DNA of 64,000 nucleotides from Paraglaciecola sp. T6c (GTDB taxonomy: Bacteria; Pseudomonadota; Gammaproteobacteria; Enterobacterales; Alteromonadaceae): positions 4,030,001 to 4,094,000 of the forward strand of contig NC_008228.1 in NCBI RefSeq assembly GCF_000014225.1, written 5' to 3'. A model generated the notes under the pieces. It was given only the letters and a program-made list of their open reading frames with translations, was not told where the DNA came from and did no database searches. Shown here piece by piece: positions 16,237 through 25,182 of the stretch (position 1 is its first letter; each line of letters begins with the position of its first letter). A program made the translations under genes and the position numbers.

Positions 16237-18237
16237 ATGAGAATACGCAGTTACCTGGCTTTACTTGTTTGTGCCTGCTTGCTGGGTGCATATGTTTTAG
16301 AGCAGGTGCTCGCTTATCGTTTTAACAATGTACAGACCCTAGCCGAAGAGCATAGTAAAAGCCTACTTTGGGAGAAAGATTTACAGCGAATTGAAAGCAC
16401 CGCCTCCCAGTTTTTAGTGTCATCTGATTTAGTGATTGGCTCCGGCAATACCTACCTTATATTCGGCGCCAAAAACATGGGGCAGTACCTCGTAGATGAG
16501 CTAGAGGTAATGCAATCCGATGTGCGATTCCCTGAGCTCACTTCCAAAATATATGAATCTCAATCTTTTGTTAAAAATATTATCGGTACACTGGATATAG
16601 TTTCAGATCTTCCGCCGAGTAATTTACAACTGAGCTTGAGTAAATTGCTCAATCAATATGACCCCGTGAGTTTGACGCTATCCCGCAACATTCAGTTTTT
16701 AACCCAAAAAACCGCCGAACTGATTAAACTGGAGGCAGTACAGTTAGAAAACGAAAAACAGCGTATGGTAGAAGTAAGCTGGGTGACGCGCATTGGCTTT
16801 TTTCTGCTAATAATCGGTCTATGGTGGTGGGCTAACAATCGCATCTGTAAACCCCTGAACGGCCTAATTTATTCATCGCACCGCGCCCTTTCAGGTCATG
16901 ATTTTGAAGCTTCTAAAAAGGCACCTACAGAAATTTTAGAGCTGAGCAACGACTTTAAGCATTTAACCGAGACGCTGTTTCATCAAGCGTCTCACGACCC
17001 TCTCACCGAGCTACAAAACCGAAGGGCGTTTGAGCGTAATCTCCATGAGATAATGGACGACAGAAGGCTTAGCTACTTTTTGTGTTTTATAGACCTAGAT
17101 TACTTTAAGACGATCAATGATACATGCGGTCATGCTGCTGGGGACGAAATTCTGGTTAAGGTCGCCCGTATTTTAAAAGCCAATGTGAGAAGCAACGACA
17201 TAGTGGCGCGCTTAGGAGGCGATGAATTTTCAATTTTAATTAAAGACTGTCCGTTTGATAATGCATTGCAAATTGCCAATAATATAAAGGAGAATATTCG
17301 GGGCTTAACATATCACTGGGAAGGTGAAACCTTTCACCTCAGCGCCAGTATCGGCGTAGCACCTAAAGTGCATGGTAGTACGACCACTGAGCTGCTCAAT
17401 TCAGCTGACGTTGCTTGCGGGATAGCAAAAAATGCTGGGCGTAATACAGTGCATTTATATGATGTGAGCAATGAAACGGGCGTCAACAAGCGCCAAGACA
17501 TATTATCCGTTCATCAAATCAACAACGCCCTCAAAAACGATCTTTTTGTCCTATATAGGCAAGACATTATACCGCTACAACATACTCAGCAGGATCAGCA
17601 TTTTGAGGTCTTGCTGCGCATGAAGGGCCCAGATGACACCATTATCAGCCCTGCACGTTTTTTCCCCATTGCTGAGCGTTACCGCCTTACCAGCAAGATA
17701 GATCGCTGGGTGATTAACGCTTTATTTACCCATTACGCCGATAACAAAAAGCAGCTCGACAGTATCCATACGATTTCAATTAATCTGTCAGGTCACTCAA
17801 TGAATGACAGAGAGTTAGAGCAGTTTATTATGACTAAAGTAAAAAGCGGGCTTATCCCAGCGACAAAAATATGTTTTGAAATAACGGAAACGGTCGCAAT
17901 CACTAATGTTAAGCGAGCAAGATTGTTTATGGATAACATCAAGGCACTTGGGTGCAGTTTTGCTCTGGATGATTTCGGCAGCGGACACACTTCTTATACC
18001 TACGTAAGGGAACTTCCCACCGAAAAAATTAAAATCGACGGCTCTTTCGTTTCATGCATGATGGAAAACCCTCTTGATTACACAGCGGTTAAATCTATTT
18101 GTGATATTGCTAAAGCGGCAAAACAGGACGTTATCGCTGAATGTGTTGAAGATAAAAAAACGATGGAAGCACTGAAGAAGCTCGGTGTGGATTACGGGCA
18201 AGGTTATTATTTTTGCCATCCTTATGCTCTTGTCTAG
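16237..18237 (+). CDS. Membrane GGDEF-EAL protein (c-di-GMP turnover)
   Basis: The start at 16237 is chosen because AAGGAAG lies just upstream and a membrane helix follows immediately; an in-frame ATG at 16189 would overlap the previous gene by 40 bases. The 666-residue protein has TM1 (7-24), a periplasmic helical sensor region, TM2 (184-200) and a HAMP-like linker. The GGDEF domain carries intact GGDEF (327-331) and an inhibitory-site RxxD (318-321). The EAL domain has EVL (457-459) in place of EAL but keeps FEITET, LDDFGSGHTSY, KIKIDGSF, ECVED and QGYYF. Both catalytic halves could be active. It is the third gene of the barrel/periplasmic operon, so its sensor may read their state or cargo. 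Confidence 0.9.
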   Translation: MRIRSYLALLVCACLLGAYVLEQVLAYRFNNVQTLAEEHSKSLLWEKDLQRIESTASQFLVSSDLVIGSGNTYLIFGAKNMGQYLVDELEVMQSDVRFPELTSKIYESQSFVKNIIGTLDIVSDLPPSNLQLSLSKLLNQYDPVSLTLSRNIQFLTQKTAELIKLEAVQLENEKQRMVEVSWVTRIGFFLLIIGLWWWANNRICKPLNGLIYSSHRALSGHDFEASKKAPTEILELSNDFKHLTETLFHQASHDPLTELQNRRAFERNLHEIMDDRRLSYFLCFIDLDYFKTINDTCGHAAGDEILVKVARILKANVRSNDIVARLGGDEFSILIKDCPFDNALQIANNIKENIRGLTYHWEGETFHLSASIGVAPKVHGSTTTELLNSADVACGIAKNAGRNTVHLYDVSNETGVNKRQDILSVHQINNALKNDLFVLYRQDIIPLQHTQQDQHFEVLLRMKGPDDTIISPARFFPIAERYRLTSKIDRWVINALFTHYADNKKQLDSIHTISINLSGHSMNDRELEQFIMTKVKSGLIPATKICFEITETVAITNVKRARLFMDNIKALGCSFALDDFGSGHTSYTYVRELPTEKIKIDGSFVSCMMENPLDYTAVKSICDIAKAAKQDVIAECVEDKKTMEALKKLGVDYGQGYYFCHPYALV

Positions 18238-18627
18238 GGGGTTAACCTCGCCGCGCCGGTGTGACGGCCATTAAAAAGCCGCAACATGAAACATGAAGCG
18301 GCCCAGGGATACTACGACAGTTCACTACGCTGTCATTAAGTTAGTCGCCAAATACAGGTAAAAAGTTTAATGAAGAAAAAAATAAAAATTTATTTTTTTC
18401 CTGTGTGTCTTATACCTTAGGTAGTATACGGTATTATTTTTACTCAAAAATATAACTGAGCATATTGTGCTTAGACTAAATATCAATACTTATCAGAGAT
18501 TTACTTTTTGAATAATACTTTGTTACGTTTTAGACTCAATTAACACTCGGCGATAAAGGTTAGCTTGATTTTTCCTATTCAGAGCACTAAAAACGTTTGA
18601 GTTCCAATCCACAACCAAGAGAGCATT
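18238..18627. other. Intergenic region with a minus-strand terminator-like hairpin
   Basis: This 390-base AT-rich stretch lies before the DHH gene. At 18278-18302, GCCGC and GCGGC flank a nested CATG-AAA-CATG stem, and on the minus strand the hairpin is followed by five T. No minus-strand gene is seen upstream of it. No small open frame here looks real. Confidence 0.4.
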
Positions 18628-19557
18628 ATGTCAAACAGTACTTTTCGACTTATCACCCGCAGCGACTTCGACGGCTTAGTCTGTGCAGCTTTGCTTAAAA
18701 ACATGAACATGATTGACGACATTAAGTTTGTTCATCCTAAAGACATGCAAGATGGAAAAATTGAGGTGGGGCCGCAAGATATTCTAACTAACTTACCTTA
18801 TGTCGAAGGCTGTCATATGTGCTTCGACCACCATCACAGTGAAACCATGCGTAACAAAGCGCACGATAATCACGTTATCGACCCATCTGCCCCTTCTGCC
18901 GCGCGAGTGGTTTACGATTATTATGGTGGCAAAAGCAAATTCCCTAAAATCTCTGACGAGCTAATGGATGCCGTAGATAAAGGTGATTCAGCCAATTTTA
19001 ATCAACAAGAAGTCCTCGACCCACAGGGATGGGATTTAATGAATTTCTTGATGGACGCACGCACTGGATTAGGCCGGTTCCGTGAGTTTACTATCTCAAA
19101 CTACAATTTAATGATGAAGCTTATCGATTGCTGTTTAGATCTCAGCGTGGATGAAATTATTCAGCTTCCCGACGTACAAGAAAGGATCAAAATCTATCAA
19201 GAGCACCGCCCGCTAGCGATTGAACAAATTAAACGCTGCGCGACAATCAAAGACAACTTAGTGATTTTAGATTTAAAGGATGAAGATCCCATCTATGCCA
19301 CCAATCGTTTTATGATTTATGCCTTGTTTCCCCAATGCAATATCTCTATTCATAAAATGTGGGGCTTTCAGAAACAGAATGTGGTGCTCGCTATTGGTAA
19401 ATCCATTCTGAATAAGTCGTCTAATACTAATATTGGTGAAGTGTGCTTGAAACATGGGGGCGGCGGCCATGAAAATGCAGGTACCTGCCAAATTGCCACC
19501 GAGCAAGCCGAAGCAGTATTGCAAGAAATCACCCAGAAGATTAATCAAGACGGCTAA
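18628..19557 (+). CDS. DHH-family phosphoesterase
   Basis: The 309-residue protein carries the metal motifs of the DHH superfamily: SDFDGLVCAAL (Asp13, Asp15), CFDHHHSE (Asp67-His68-His69), and a C-terminal DHHA1 glycine-rich stretch GGGGHENAGTCQI. Related proteins are annotated as exopolyphosphatase-like or nanoRNase-like; the spacing does not decide which, so the substrate is open. The start is supported by AGAGAGC just before ATG. It is a single-gene unit with a candidate terminator 47 bases downstream, overlapping the end of the convergent gene. Confidence 0.82.
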   Translation: MSNSTFRLITRSDFDGLVCAALLKNMNMIDDIKFVHPKDMQDGKIEVGPQDILTNLPYVEGCHMCFDHHHSETMRNKAHDNHVIDPSAPSAARVVYDYYGGKSKFPKISDELMDAVDKGDSANFNQQEVLDPQGWDLMNFLMDARTGLGRFREFTISNYNLMMKLIDCCLDLSVDEIIQLPDVQERIKIYQEHRPLAIEQIKRCATIKDNLVILDLKDEDPIYATNRFMIYALFPQCNISIHKMWGFQKQNVVLAIGKSILNKSSNTNIGEVCLKHGGGGHENAGTCQIATEQAEAVLQEITQKINQDG

Positions 19558-19601
19558 ACTACATTAGCTTAATAAGCACGTTTATGTTGATTCAGCGTTT
19601 T

Positions 19602-20135
19602 TCAGGCCTGCATTTGCAGGCCTATTTCTTCCAGTAAATCAAAGATACCGGTCTCATCCACTTTAATTTCATTAACCGAACCATTGTCTGCCATGGCGTC
19701 TTGGCTGCCAGCAACATGTTGTGCATAACGGCTTTGGGTATGTATATCGCAATTCTCGAAAATGTCTTCATCAATATGAAAAGCATCATTGTGCAATGAT
19801 AAAGGTTGTGGGTGCATTGCCAACCATAGCTGAGCACTGCGAATACCATCGCTGTGAAGTAATTGCGAGGTTGTATCCGCTAACGGCCAGTCTTGGGCAA
19901 TTGCTTGCAATGGAGCTTCGGGGTAATCAGATTGAACGCCATAAGCTTGCTGCGTGACAGCTTCGTTTGGGGCGCCAATGCGGGGGCGAGCCAATACGTC
20001 TTGTTGCAGCATCGATAACAACAGGGCAAATTTCGCACCTTGGCTTGACGCGCGATTAAGCGACCCGCCGAATTCAAGATCCTGCGCAGCCTTATTGACC
20101 GTTTGATTATGTTGTGCTGATTGAGTTTCCTGCAA
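19602..20135 (-). CDS. Conserved hypothetical, possibly VC2046/SO_2500 family
   Basis: This 177-residue soluble protein has no signal peptide or membrane helix. Features include GGSLNRASSQGAKFALLLSM near the N-terminus and an acidic C-terminus (DETGIFDLLEEIGLQMQA). The N-terminal pattern recalls the uncharacterised VC2046/SO_2500 family of Vibrio/Shewanella-type bacteria, but I am only moderately sure. It is convergent with the DHH gene, and its last codons form part of a perfect 8-bp hairpin. No function is proposed. Confidence 0.6.
   Translation of the reverse strand: MQETQSAQHNQTVNKAAQDLEFGGSLNRASSQGAKFALLLSMLQQDVLARPRIGAPNEAVTQQAYGVQSDYPEAPLQAIAQDWPLADTTSQLLHSDGIRSAQLWLAMHPQPLSLHNDAFHIDEDIFENCDIHTQSRYAQHVAGSQDAMADNGSVNEIKVDETGIFDLLEEIGLQMQA
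19604..19623 (+). terminator. Likely terminator of the DHH gene inside the convergent gene end
   Basis: AGGCCTGC-ATTT-GCAGGCCT forms a perfect 8-bp stem with a 4-nt loop, followed on the plus strand by ATTTCTT. It overlaps the last six codons of the convergent gene. On the minus strand no T-run follows. Confidence 0.6.
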
Positions 20136-20311
20136 ACCTAGCTCACCAATAAATATCGTTCGAAAAACGGTAGATAGTAAAATGATTGATTAACTAGGTT
20201 ATCGCTCGAATAGACTGAAGCTTGAGAGTTTGCTTGGTAAAATTAGCAGCAGAGTTAGCTTGGCCATGAACGCCGGCATTCAAAATAGGCGCCCAAGGGC
20301 AGACTTAAGAG

Positions 20312-21121
20312 TTATCGTTTGGGTACAAGTAACGCGGGATCAATGCGCACGTTCATCCAATTCATTCGCCAGTCAAGATGCGCACCAGTCACCCGCCCTG
20401 TGGCACCAATTTCAGCAACCAATTGACCTTGCTTCACTTCATCACCCGCTTTCGCTAATCCCTTACTTAAGTGCAAGAACGTAGATGACACACCAAGCCC
20501 GTGATCGATAATCATAGTGCCCCCCGAGTAATACATATCAGGGACAAATAGCGTGACTACACCATCAGCTGGCGCATAAACAGGAGTGCCTGTAGGCGCT
20601 GCGACATCCACACCATAGTGAGGGCGTTTAGGCTGACCATTAAGTACCCGCTGGCTACCGTAAACACCGCTTATCGGGCCTTCTGCCGGCCATAGAAAAT
20701 CTTGAGCGAAGTCAGTGCGCTCATCACGACGTGCGCGAGCTGCAGCCACTTGCACGTTATCCTGACGGATTTTATCTAGCACCTCCTGTGGAGGAGAGAC
20801 CATTTTACTGGGCAGGCCTTCAATACGCTGAATGTCGTATTCTCGCGAGGTTAACGTGATACGCTTTTCATGTGTTTTACCTTCAGGGTCGCGCCATGTC
20901 AGTTGATGCTCCAACGTATCGTCTCTGCTAAAACCAAAAGCAAATTTGCCATCATTGCCCACTAAAATAGACTTATCATCAAGCCAAATTTCACTGCCCA
21001 CTGGCACGCTGCCCCGCAGCAAACTGCCTTGAGTTAGCTCTCCTCGCAGCTCAAGTATCTCGGCGTGGGCCCCCACCATAAACAGTAAATTGATAAACGC
21101 CCCAAAAATAAGTTTATGCAT
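20312..21121 (-). CDS. Exported M23-family metallopeptidase
   Basis: The start at 21121 gives a clean signal peptide (HKLIFGAFINLLFMVGAHA) and an 8-base overlap with the upstream gene; an in-frame start at 21157 is less likely. The 269-residue product has an N-terminal Ig-like domain (about 20-120) and a C-terminal lysostaphin-type domain. Zinc motifs are HYGVDVAAPTGTPVYAP (His/Asp) and GAHLDWRMNW, where the second motif reads HLD rather than the usual HLH. TFLHLSKG supplies a further conserved His. It probably cleaves or regulates peptidoglycan cross-bridges in the periplasm. The HLD form occurs in some family members as I recall, so activity should not be assumed lost. Confidence 0.85.
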   Translation of the reverse strand: MHKLIFGAFINLLFMVGAHAEILELRGELTQGSLLRGSVPVGSEIWLDDKSILVGNDGKFAFGFSRDDTLEHQLTWRDPEGKTHEKRITLTSREYDIQRIEGLPSKMVSPPQEVLDKIRQDNVQVAAARARRDERTDFAQDFLWPAEGPISGVYGSQRVLNGQPKRPHYGVDVAAPTGTPVYAPADGVVTLFVPDMYYSGGTMIIDHGLGVSSTFLHLSKGLAKAGDEVKQGQLVAEIGATGRVTGAHLDWRMNWMNVRIDPALLVPKR

Positions 21122-21989
21122 AAGCGATAGCGCCTTTGCCGACACCTTCAAAAGCAAATATTTTAAATTCGCTCTCAGGTACTAAGCGCTTTTGCTCATC
21201 AGCAATGTACTGCGCTAGGCACTCTACTGTGGTATCTGTATCAACCATTTCTGTTTCAGCCTTGGGAATGGCCAATTCAAACCAACCCTGAGACGATTCG
21301 TAGCCAAACAAATAATGTTCAGTGAAATCCGTTTGGTTTTTCACGAAGTTCACCTTATCAGCGCTCACTAAATCTTCGTTAGAGCCTACATAAATATCGC
21401 ACCAGCGCTCGGCCCAATACTGCTGCCACTCTAGGCTTTCATGTTGGTTTTCAACAATGGTAATTTTTGAGCGATGCCCATGTGCGATGCGCTGACAGTT
21501 ACCGTCGTGCTTTTTCAGACCATGGGTATAGTGGTAATACGGGGTATTGATCACTTCAGCGCGCAGGGTTAGCTCTAGTCCTGCCACATTGTCAGGTAAA
21601 TGCGTTGCGATCACCTGCTTTAAATATTGGCTAACCGATGACATAGTTACATGCTTAGAGTACACGAAAGCATACGCCTCAGAGGGGCAATTAAGATGGA
21701 TAGAGCGACCTTCTGGGCGCATAAAGTCCACACTTACTCTGTCGTTCTTTTCATCCCGCCATATATGGCTGTATTCATGTTCAACGGGGATCAGCAATTT
21801 ATGGTCGACATATTCATCGATCAAATGCTTGAGCTGCTTTTTAACCTTAGAGAAATCGAGCACCATGCTCTCTTCATTCAAATCGCCGTCTAATACGACA
21901 TCGACTATCCAACTTTCTCCAACCATGCCGCGCTTGGGGCACAAATACGAGAAGTCCATAACGGTTAAATCGTTAACGAATAATTGCAT
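21114..21989 (-). CDS. 6-carboxytetrahydropterin synthase (QueD)-like two-domain protein
   Basis: At 291 residues this is about twice QueD length and seems to hold two T-fold units. The N-terminal half has the pattern VLDFSKVKKQLKHLIDEYVD, typical of QueD after its first motif, but lacks the HGH zinc motif. The C-terminal half contains GNCQRIAHGHRSK, with a cysteine and HGH as in QueD. QueD makes 6-carboxytetrahydropterin for queuosine and related 7-deazapurines. Whether this fused form has that activity is unknown. It is translationally coupled (8-base overlap) to the M23 peptidase gene. Confidence 0.78.
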   Translation of the reverse strand: MQLFVNDLTVMDFSYLCPKRGMVGESWIVDVVLDGDLNEESMVLDFSKVKKQLKHLIDEYVDHKLLIPVEHEYSHIWRDEKNDRVSVDFMRPEGRSIHLNCPSEAYAFVYSKHVTMSSVSQYLKQVIATHLPDNVAGLELTLRAEVINTPYYHYTHGLKKHDGNCQRIAHGHRSKITIVENQHESLEWQQYWAERWCDIYVGSNEDLVSADKVNFVKNQTDFTEHYLFGYESSQGWFELAIPKAETEMVDTDTTVECLAQYIADEQKRLVPESEFKIFAFEGVGKGAIAYA

Positions 21990-22137
21990 AAAACAGACTG
22001 AATACCTTTGTTGAGAGCATAATTTTGGGGCAATGGTTGTATATTACGAGCGCAGTATATCGCGGGTGTGCAACTTTATCATGTGTTTACACCAGCCTGA
22101 ATCATCAGACTGGTGCGCTTTAATCGCTATATCACCG

Positions 22138-23187
22138 TCACTTTTGAGCCTTGAGCAACTGATCTTTCAAATTCGGCGGAATGCCCTTGATCATCAGCGT
22201 GTCAGAACCCGCATCATAATGCACGCGTTCACCGTACAAATTACGCTCAAAACTTAAGCTTATACCGCCGCCTTGACCGCTAAATTTTGCCAAGGTTTTC
22301 AAAGCGCTACGGTCTGCTTGAAAGTTTTCTTCAATAGGCGTTTCACTCTTAGCTACGAACTGATAGAAGTCTTCGCCTTCAGGCTCTTTAGGTAGTTTAT
22401 CCGCCAATTCTTTTAACTGAATATCCTCACCTGCATCGAGTTTTTCTTTGTAATACTCGGAAACAGTTTTACGGGTCGCTTGCTTCTCACTGGCATCCAT
22501 TTGTTCTGACGCTAAATAATCATCAACTGAGCTGAGTAATTGCTTATTTTGCTGCTTGATATCGACCAATTCTTCACAGCCCAAAAAGTGCATGAAGAAG
22601 TCAGAGACCTTGCGGCCCATTCTGCCTTTAATAAAGCTGATATAGCGATTCTGCTCCGGTGTAGTTGAAAGCTGAGTAATATCAATGCGTACCGCAAGTT
22701 GCATTTTGGCTAAATCTAAGTGATCGCTGCTGCTTAGTTCTAATTCACGATTAATTTCCACGTGCTGCTTGGTGTTTAATATCGCGATCATTAAATATTC
22801 AGTAGCCAGAAATTCATAATGGCTGAACACCACAAACCCCGTTTCAATACTCGCCATGTCCGCCATGGTCTTTTTCAACATCTCGCTGCTCTGAATACTG
22901 AAATCGACGAACTGTTCAGGGTCGCCAAGCATCGCATTCAGTTTGTCTTGGAACTGACTCACCGGTACCTCTTCACCATCTTCATCTTGGGGAGGCGCTG
23001 AGCCTTGCTCAAGGAACCCACCCACCCCTTTACCTGGCTTTGTATTAAACGCATGATTAATCTGCTGGGCGAGATCTTCAATCTCAGGGGTAACTGAAAA
23101 ACAGCTATCGCGTGGAACAAGTGTCAGTTGTTGCTGATCATTTATCGCTAATTGATGTACCACAAAGTGACGAATGAGTGCGCTCAC
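22138..23187 (-). CDS. yejK: Nucleoid-associated protein YejK
   Basis: The 349-residue protein matches YejK/NdpA. It begins SALIRHFVVHQL and contains FEDLAQQ-like helical N-terminal features, with the YejK-typical C-terminal segments FIKGRMGRKVSDFFMHFLGC and GGISLSFERNLYGERVHYD. The start codon is GTG (23185-23187), supported by AAAGGAG six bases upstream. YejK binds the nucleoid; its precise role is unclear. The gene is divergent from yejL-yejM, the conserved arrangement of E. coli and relatives. Confidence 0.93.
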   Translation of the reverse strand: MSALIRHFVVHQLAINDQQQLTLVPRDSCFSVTPEIEDLAQQINHAFNTKPGKGVGGFLEQGSAPPQDEDGEEVPVSQFQDKLNAMLGDPEQFVDFSIQSSEMLKKTMADMASIETGFVVFSHYEFLATEYLMIAILNTKQHVEINRELELSSSDHLDLAKMQLAVRIDITQLSTTPEQNRYISFIKGRMGRKVSDFFMHFLGCEELVDIKQQNKQLLSSVDDYLASEQMDASEKQATRKTVSEYYKEKLDAGEDIQLKELADKLPKEPEGEDFYQFVAKSETPIEENFQADRSALKTLAKFSGQGGGISLSFERNLYGERVHYDAGSDTLMIKGIPPNLKDQLLKAQK

Positions 23188-23373
23188 GTTGGCTCCTTTA
23201 GTATTGTTAATGGTTTACGCTGTTACAGCACAAACCTAAAATGGATTTTGTTGGACGAATAACTAGACAACTACCGCCCTTTTCGCCGACTATTTATCTG
23301 CCTACAGTGCGCATTACTCGCATTTTGAGCAGACCATTGTTACTATCTCGCCATCACTATTGAGAGAAAAAAC

Positions 23374-23592
23374 ATGCCTCAAAATTCTAAATATTCGGAC
23401 ACCCAATTCGAAAACGTTATGCACGACATCATCATCGCACTGGAAAAGCATCAAGCCAGTCGAGATTTATCATTGATGGCGTTGGGTAATGTCATCACTA
23501 ATATTTTTATGCAACAGGTCAATGAAAGTCAGCGAAGTGAAATGGCTGATAAGTTTACACAAGTACTTTTAAAAAGTATCAATGCTAAATAG
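23374..23592 (+). CDS. yejL: YejL family (DUF1414) protein
   Basis: This 72-residue protein has the YejL pattern: KYSDTQFENVMHDIIIALEK near the start, then LSLMALGNVITNIF and a C-terminal helix ending in SINAK. It is small and cytoplasmic, with no known biochemical function. It is divergent from yejK and 8 bases before yejM, matching the conserved yejK/yejL-yejM order. The ATG at 23374 is preceded by GAGAGAAAAA. Confidence 0.93.
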   Translation: MPQNSKYSDTQFENVMHDIIIALEKHQASRDLSLMALGNVITNIFMQQVNESQRSEMADKFTQVLLKSINAK

Positions 23593-23600
23593 ATAAATTC

Positions 23601-25130
23601 ATGATTTTAACAGAAACGCCTAGACGCAAATTAGTCACGCAGTTAGTTACTTGGGGCCATTGGTTTGCGCTTTCAAATATGATTCTGGCCATCGCGATTG
23701 CCAGTGTCTATATTTTTAGCTCACCCGCCCCTGAAACGCCATTGGGGATCACTTATTTACTGACTAACTGGATCAGTCATATAGGGTTTCTGACTTTCTT
23801 CGGGTTTATCATTCTGATATTACCCTTGTGCTATCTAGTACCTAACGCGCGAACGGTCAAAGTGGTAAGCGCTGTTTTAGCTGCGGTGGCACTCGCCATG
23901 CTCGGGTTTGATGCATTGCTGTATAACAAATACGGTGTGCATCTGAGCTTTTCTACCGCTGAAATGCTAAGAAGTGAAGCCAACACCAGTATGTCGTTGT
24001 TTGGTTGGCAAAGGTGGGCTTTTTTCTTTCTCATCTTTATATTCTGGTTGTCTGCTCAATTAGTCATCGCTAATGCGCTTTGGAAGCGTGTTGCGCGCTT
24101 GCAAAAACGTAAATTGGCCTTGCCAATCAGCAGTTTTTTTGTGGTTTGTTTTGTGTCTAGCCATGCTCTGCATATATGGGCTGACGCGAACTTGTATCAC
24201 CCTATTGTGCAGCAAGATGATTTATTTCCGTTATCTTACCCAGCCACAGCGAAAACCTTGATGTCTCGTTATGACCTGCTTGACAGAGACAACTATGAGC
24301 AACGTCTTGAGCTGCAATTTGATGATCGGATCAGCCAAATTAACTATCCTTTGTCGCCTTTGTATTGCTCGGTGTCTGTACAGAAGAAAGTGTTATTATT
24401 GGTCAATACGGACACGCAGGCGAGCACGCTTGAAACAACCTTAAGCCATCACATTCCGCTATACGCTGATCAATCATCAGCAAGCGATAGCCAGCGCAGT
24501 TACCTGTTTGGTCTACCTGAGCTATATCATTCAGCGCTTAGCAAGAAAACGCCTATTTTGCTGGAGTTACCTGCCGCTTTAGGATTACAGGTGGGTATTT
24601 TTGCGAATGAACTTGAGGCTGGTAAACAAACACAGAAATTCAGCCAACAATGGTCTGATTTCGAGCAAGGCGTTACCTCCGCCAAGACGAACCTTGCCAT
24701 AGGCTTTGTCAGCAATGAGCAACTCAGTGACATACTCGCTACCTCGCAAGTGATGCAGGATTACCAAGTATTAGTTGTGAACACAACTGAAGCTGGCGAG
24801 TATGCTCTGTATAGCACTAACACGCTTTTCGCTGACTTTGCCAGCAGTGAAGACTTAGCGCCTACCATACTGAATTTGTTGGGTTGTAACGCCCCTACGC
24901 AAAATTACAGTACCGGGCGGGACTTGAGCAAGCCAGGGCGTGACTGGTTAGTAACCACCCAAGAGCGTATGGTTATTGTGATGCAAGATAACAAGCGCAT
25001 TGAGGTCTCCAGTAACGGTAACAGTAAAGTGTATAACTTATTAACTGCTAAAGAGTTACCGGATGACGCTGATACACGCTTGCTCAGCCAAGCAATTAAA
25101 CGTCTCAGCAGTTTCGCCGCGCCACGTTAA
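23601..25130 (+). CDS. yejM: YejM/PbgA-like inner-membrane protein with reduced sulfatase-like domain
   Basis: The N-terminal part has five predicted membrane helices of the DUF3413 type (WGHWFALSNMILAIAIASVY and following segments to about residue 190), and a periplasmic domain follows. In E. coli YejM (PbgA/LapC) this domain is sulfatase-like and controls LPS synthesis through LapB and FtsH. Here the protein is 509 residues against 586 in E. coli. The periplasmic part is poorly recognisable: I find no clear metal-binding motifs, only fragments such as DLAPTILNLLGC and GRDLSKPGRDW near the C-terminus. An LPS-control role is inferred from synteny. Confidence 0.82.
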   Translation: MILTETPRRKLVTQLVTWGHWFALSNMILAIAIASVYIFSSPAPETPLGITYLLTNWISHIGFLTFFGFIILILPLCYLVPNARTVKVVSAVLAAVALAMLGFDALLYNKYGVHLSFSTAEMLRSEANTSMSLFGWQRWAFFFLIFIFWLSAQLVIANALWKRVARLQKRKLALPISSFFVVCFVSSHALHIWADANLYHPIVQQDDLFPLSYPATAKTLMSRYDLLDRDNYEQRLELQFDDRISQINYPLSPLYCSVSVQKKVLLLVNTDTQASTLETTLSHHIPLYADQSSASDSQRSYLFGLPELYHSALSKKTPILLELPAALGLQVGIFANELEAGKQTQKFSQQWSDFEQGVTSAKTNLAIGFVSNEQLSDILATSQVMQDYQVLVVNTTEAGEYALYSTNTLFADFASSEDLAPTILNLLGCNAPTQNYSTGRDLSKPGRDWLVTTQERMVIVMQDNKRIEVSSNGNSKVYNLLTAKELPDDADTRLLSQAIKRLSSFAAPR

Positions 25131-25150
25131 ATTGAATATCGAAAGATCAT

Positions 25151-25175
25151 AAAGCCTGCTTCTGCAGGCTTTTTT
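25151..25175 (+). terminator. Intrinsic terminator after yejM, possibly bidirectional
   Basis: AAAGCCTGC-TTCT-GCAGGCTTT forms a 9-bp perfect stem followed by T6 on the plus strand, 20 bases after yejM. It lies between convergent genes and may also serve rlmA on the minus strand, where a weaker T-rich tract follows. Confidence 0.88.
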
Positions 25176-25182
25176 GTGCCCG

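Noticed and set aside
18278-18302. Terminator for a minus-strand gene
   Set aside because: The hairpin with T5 exists, but no minus-strand gene lies upstream of it; left as an unexplained hairpin.
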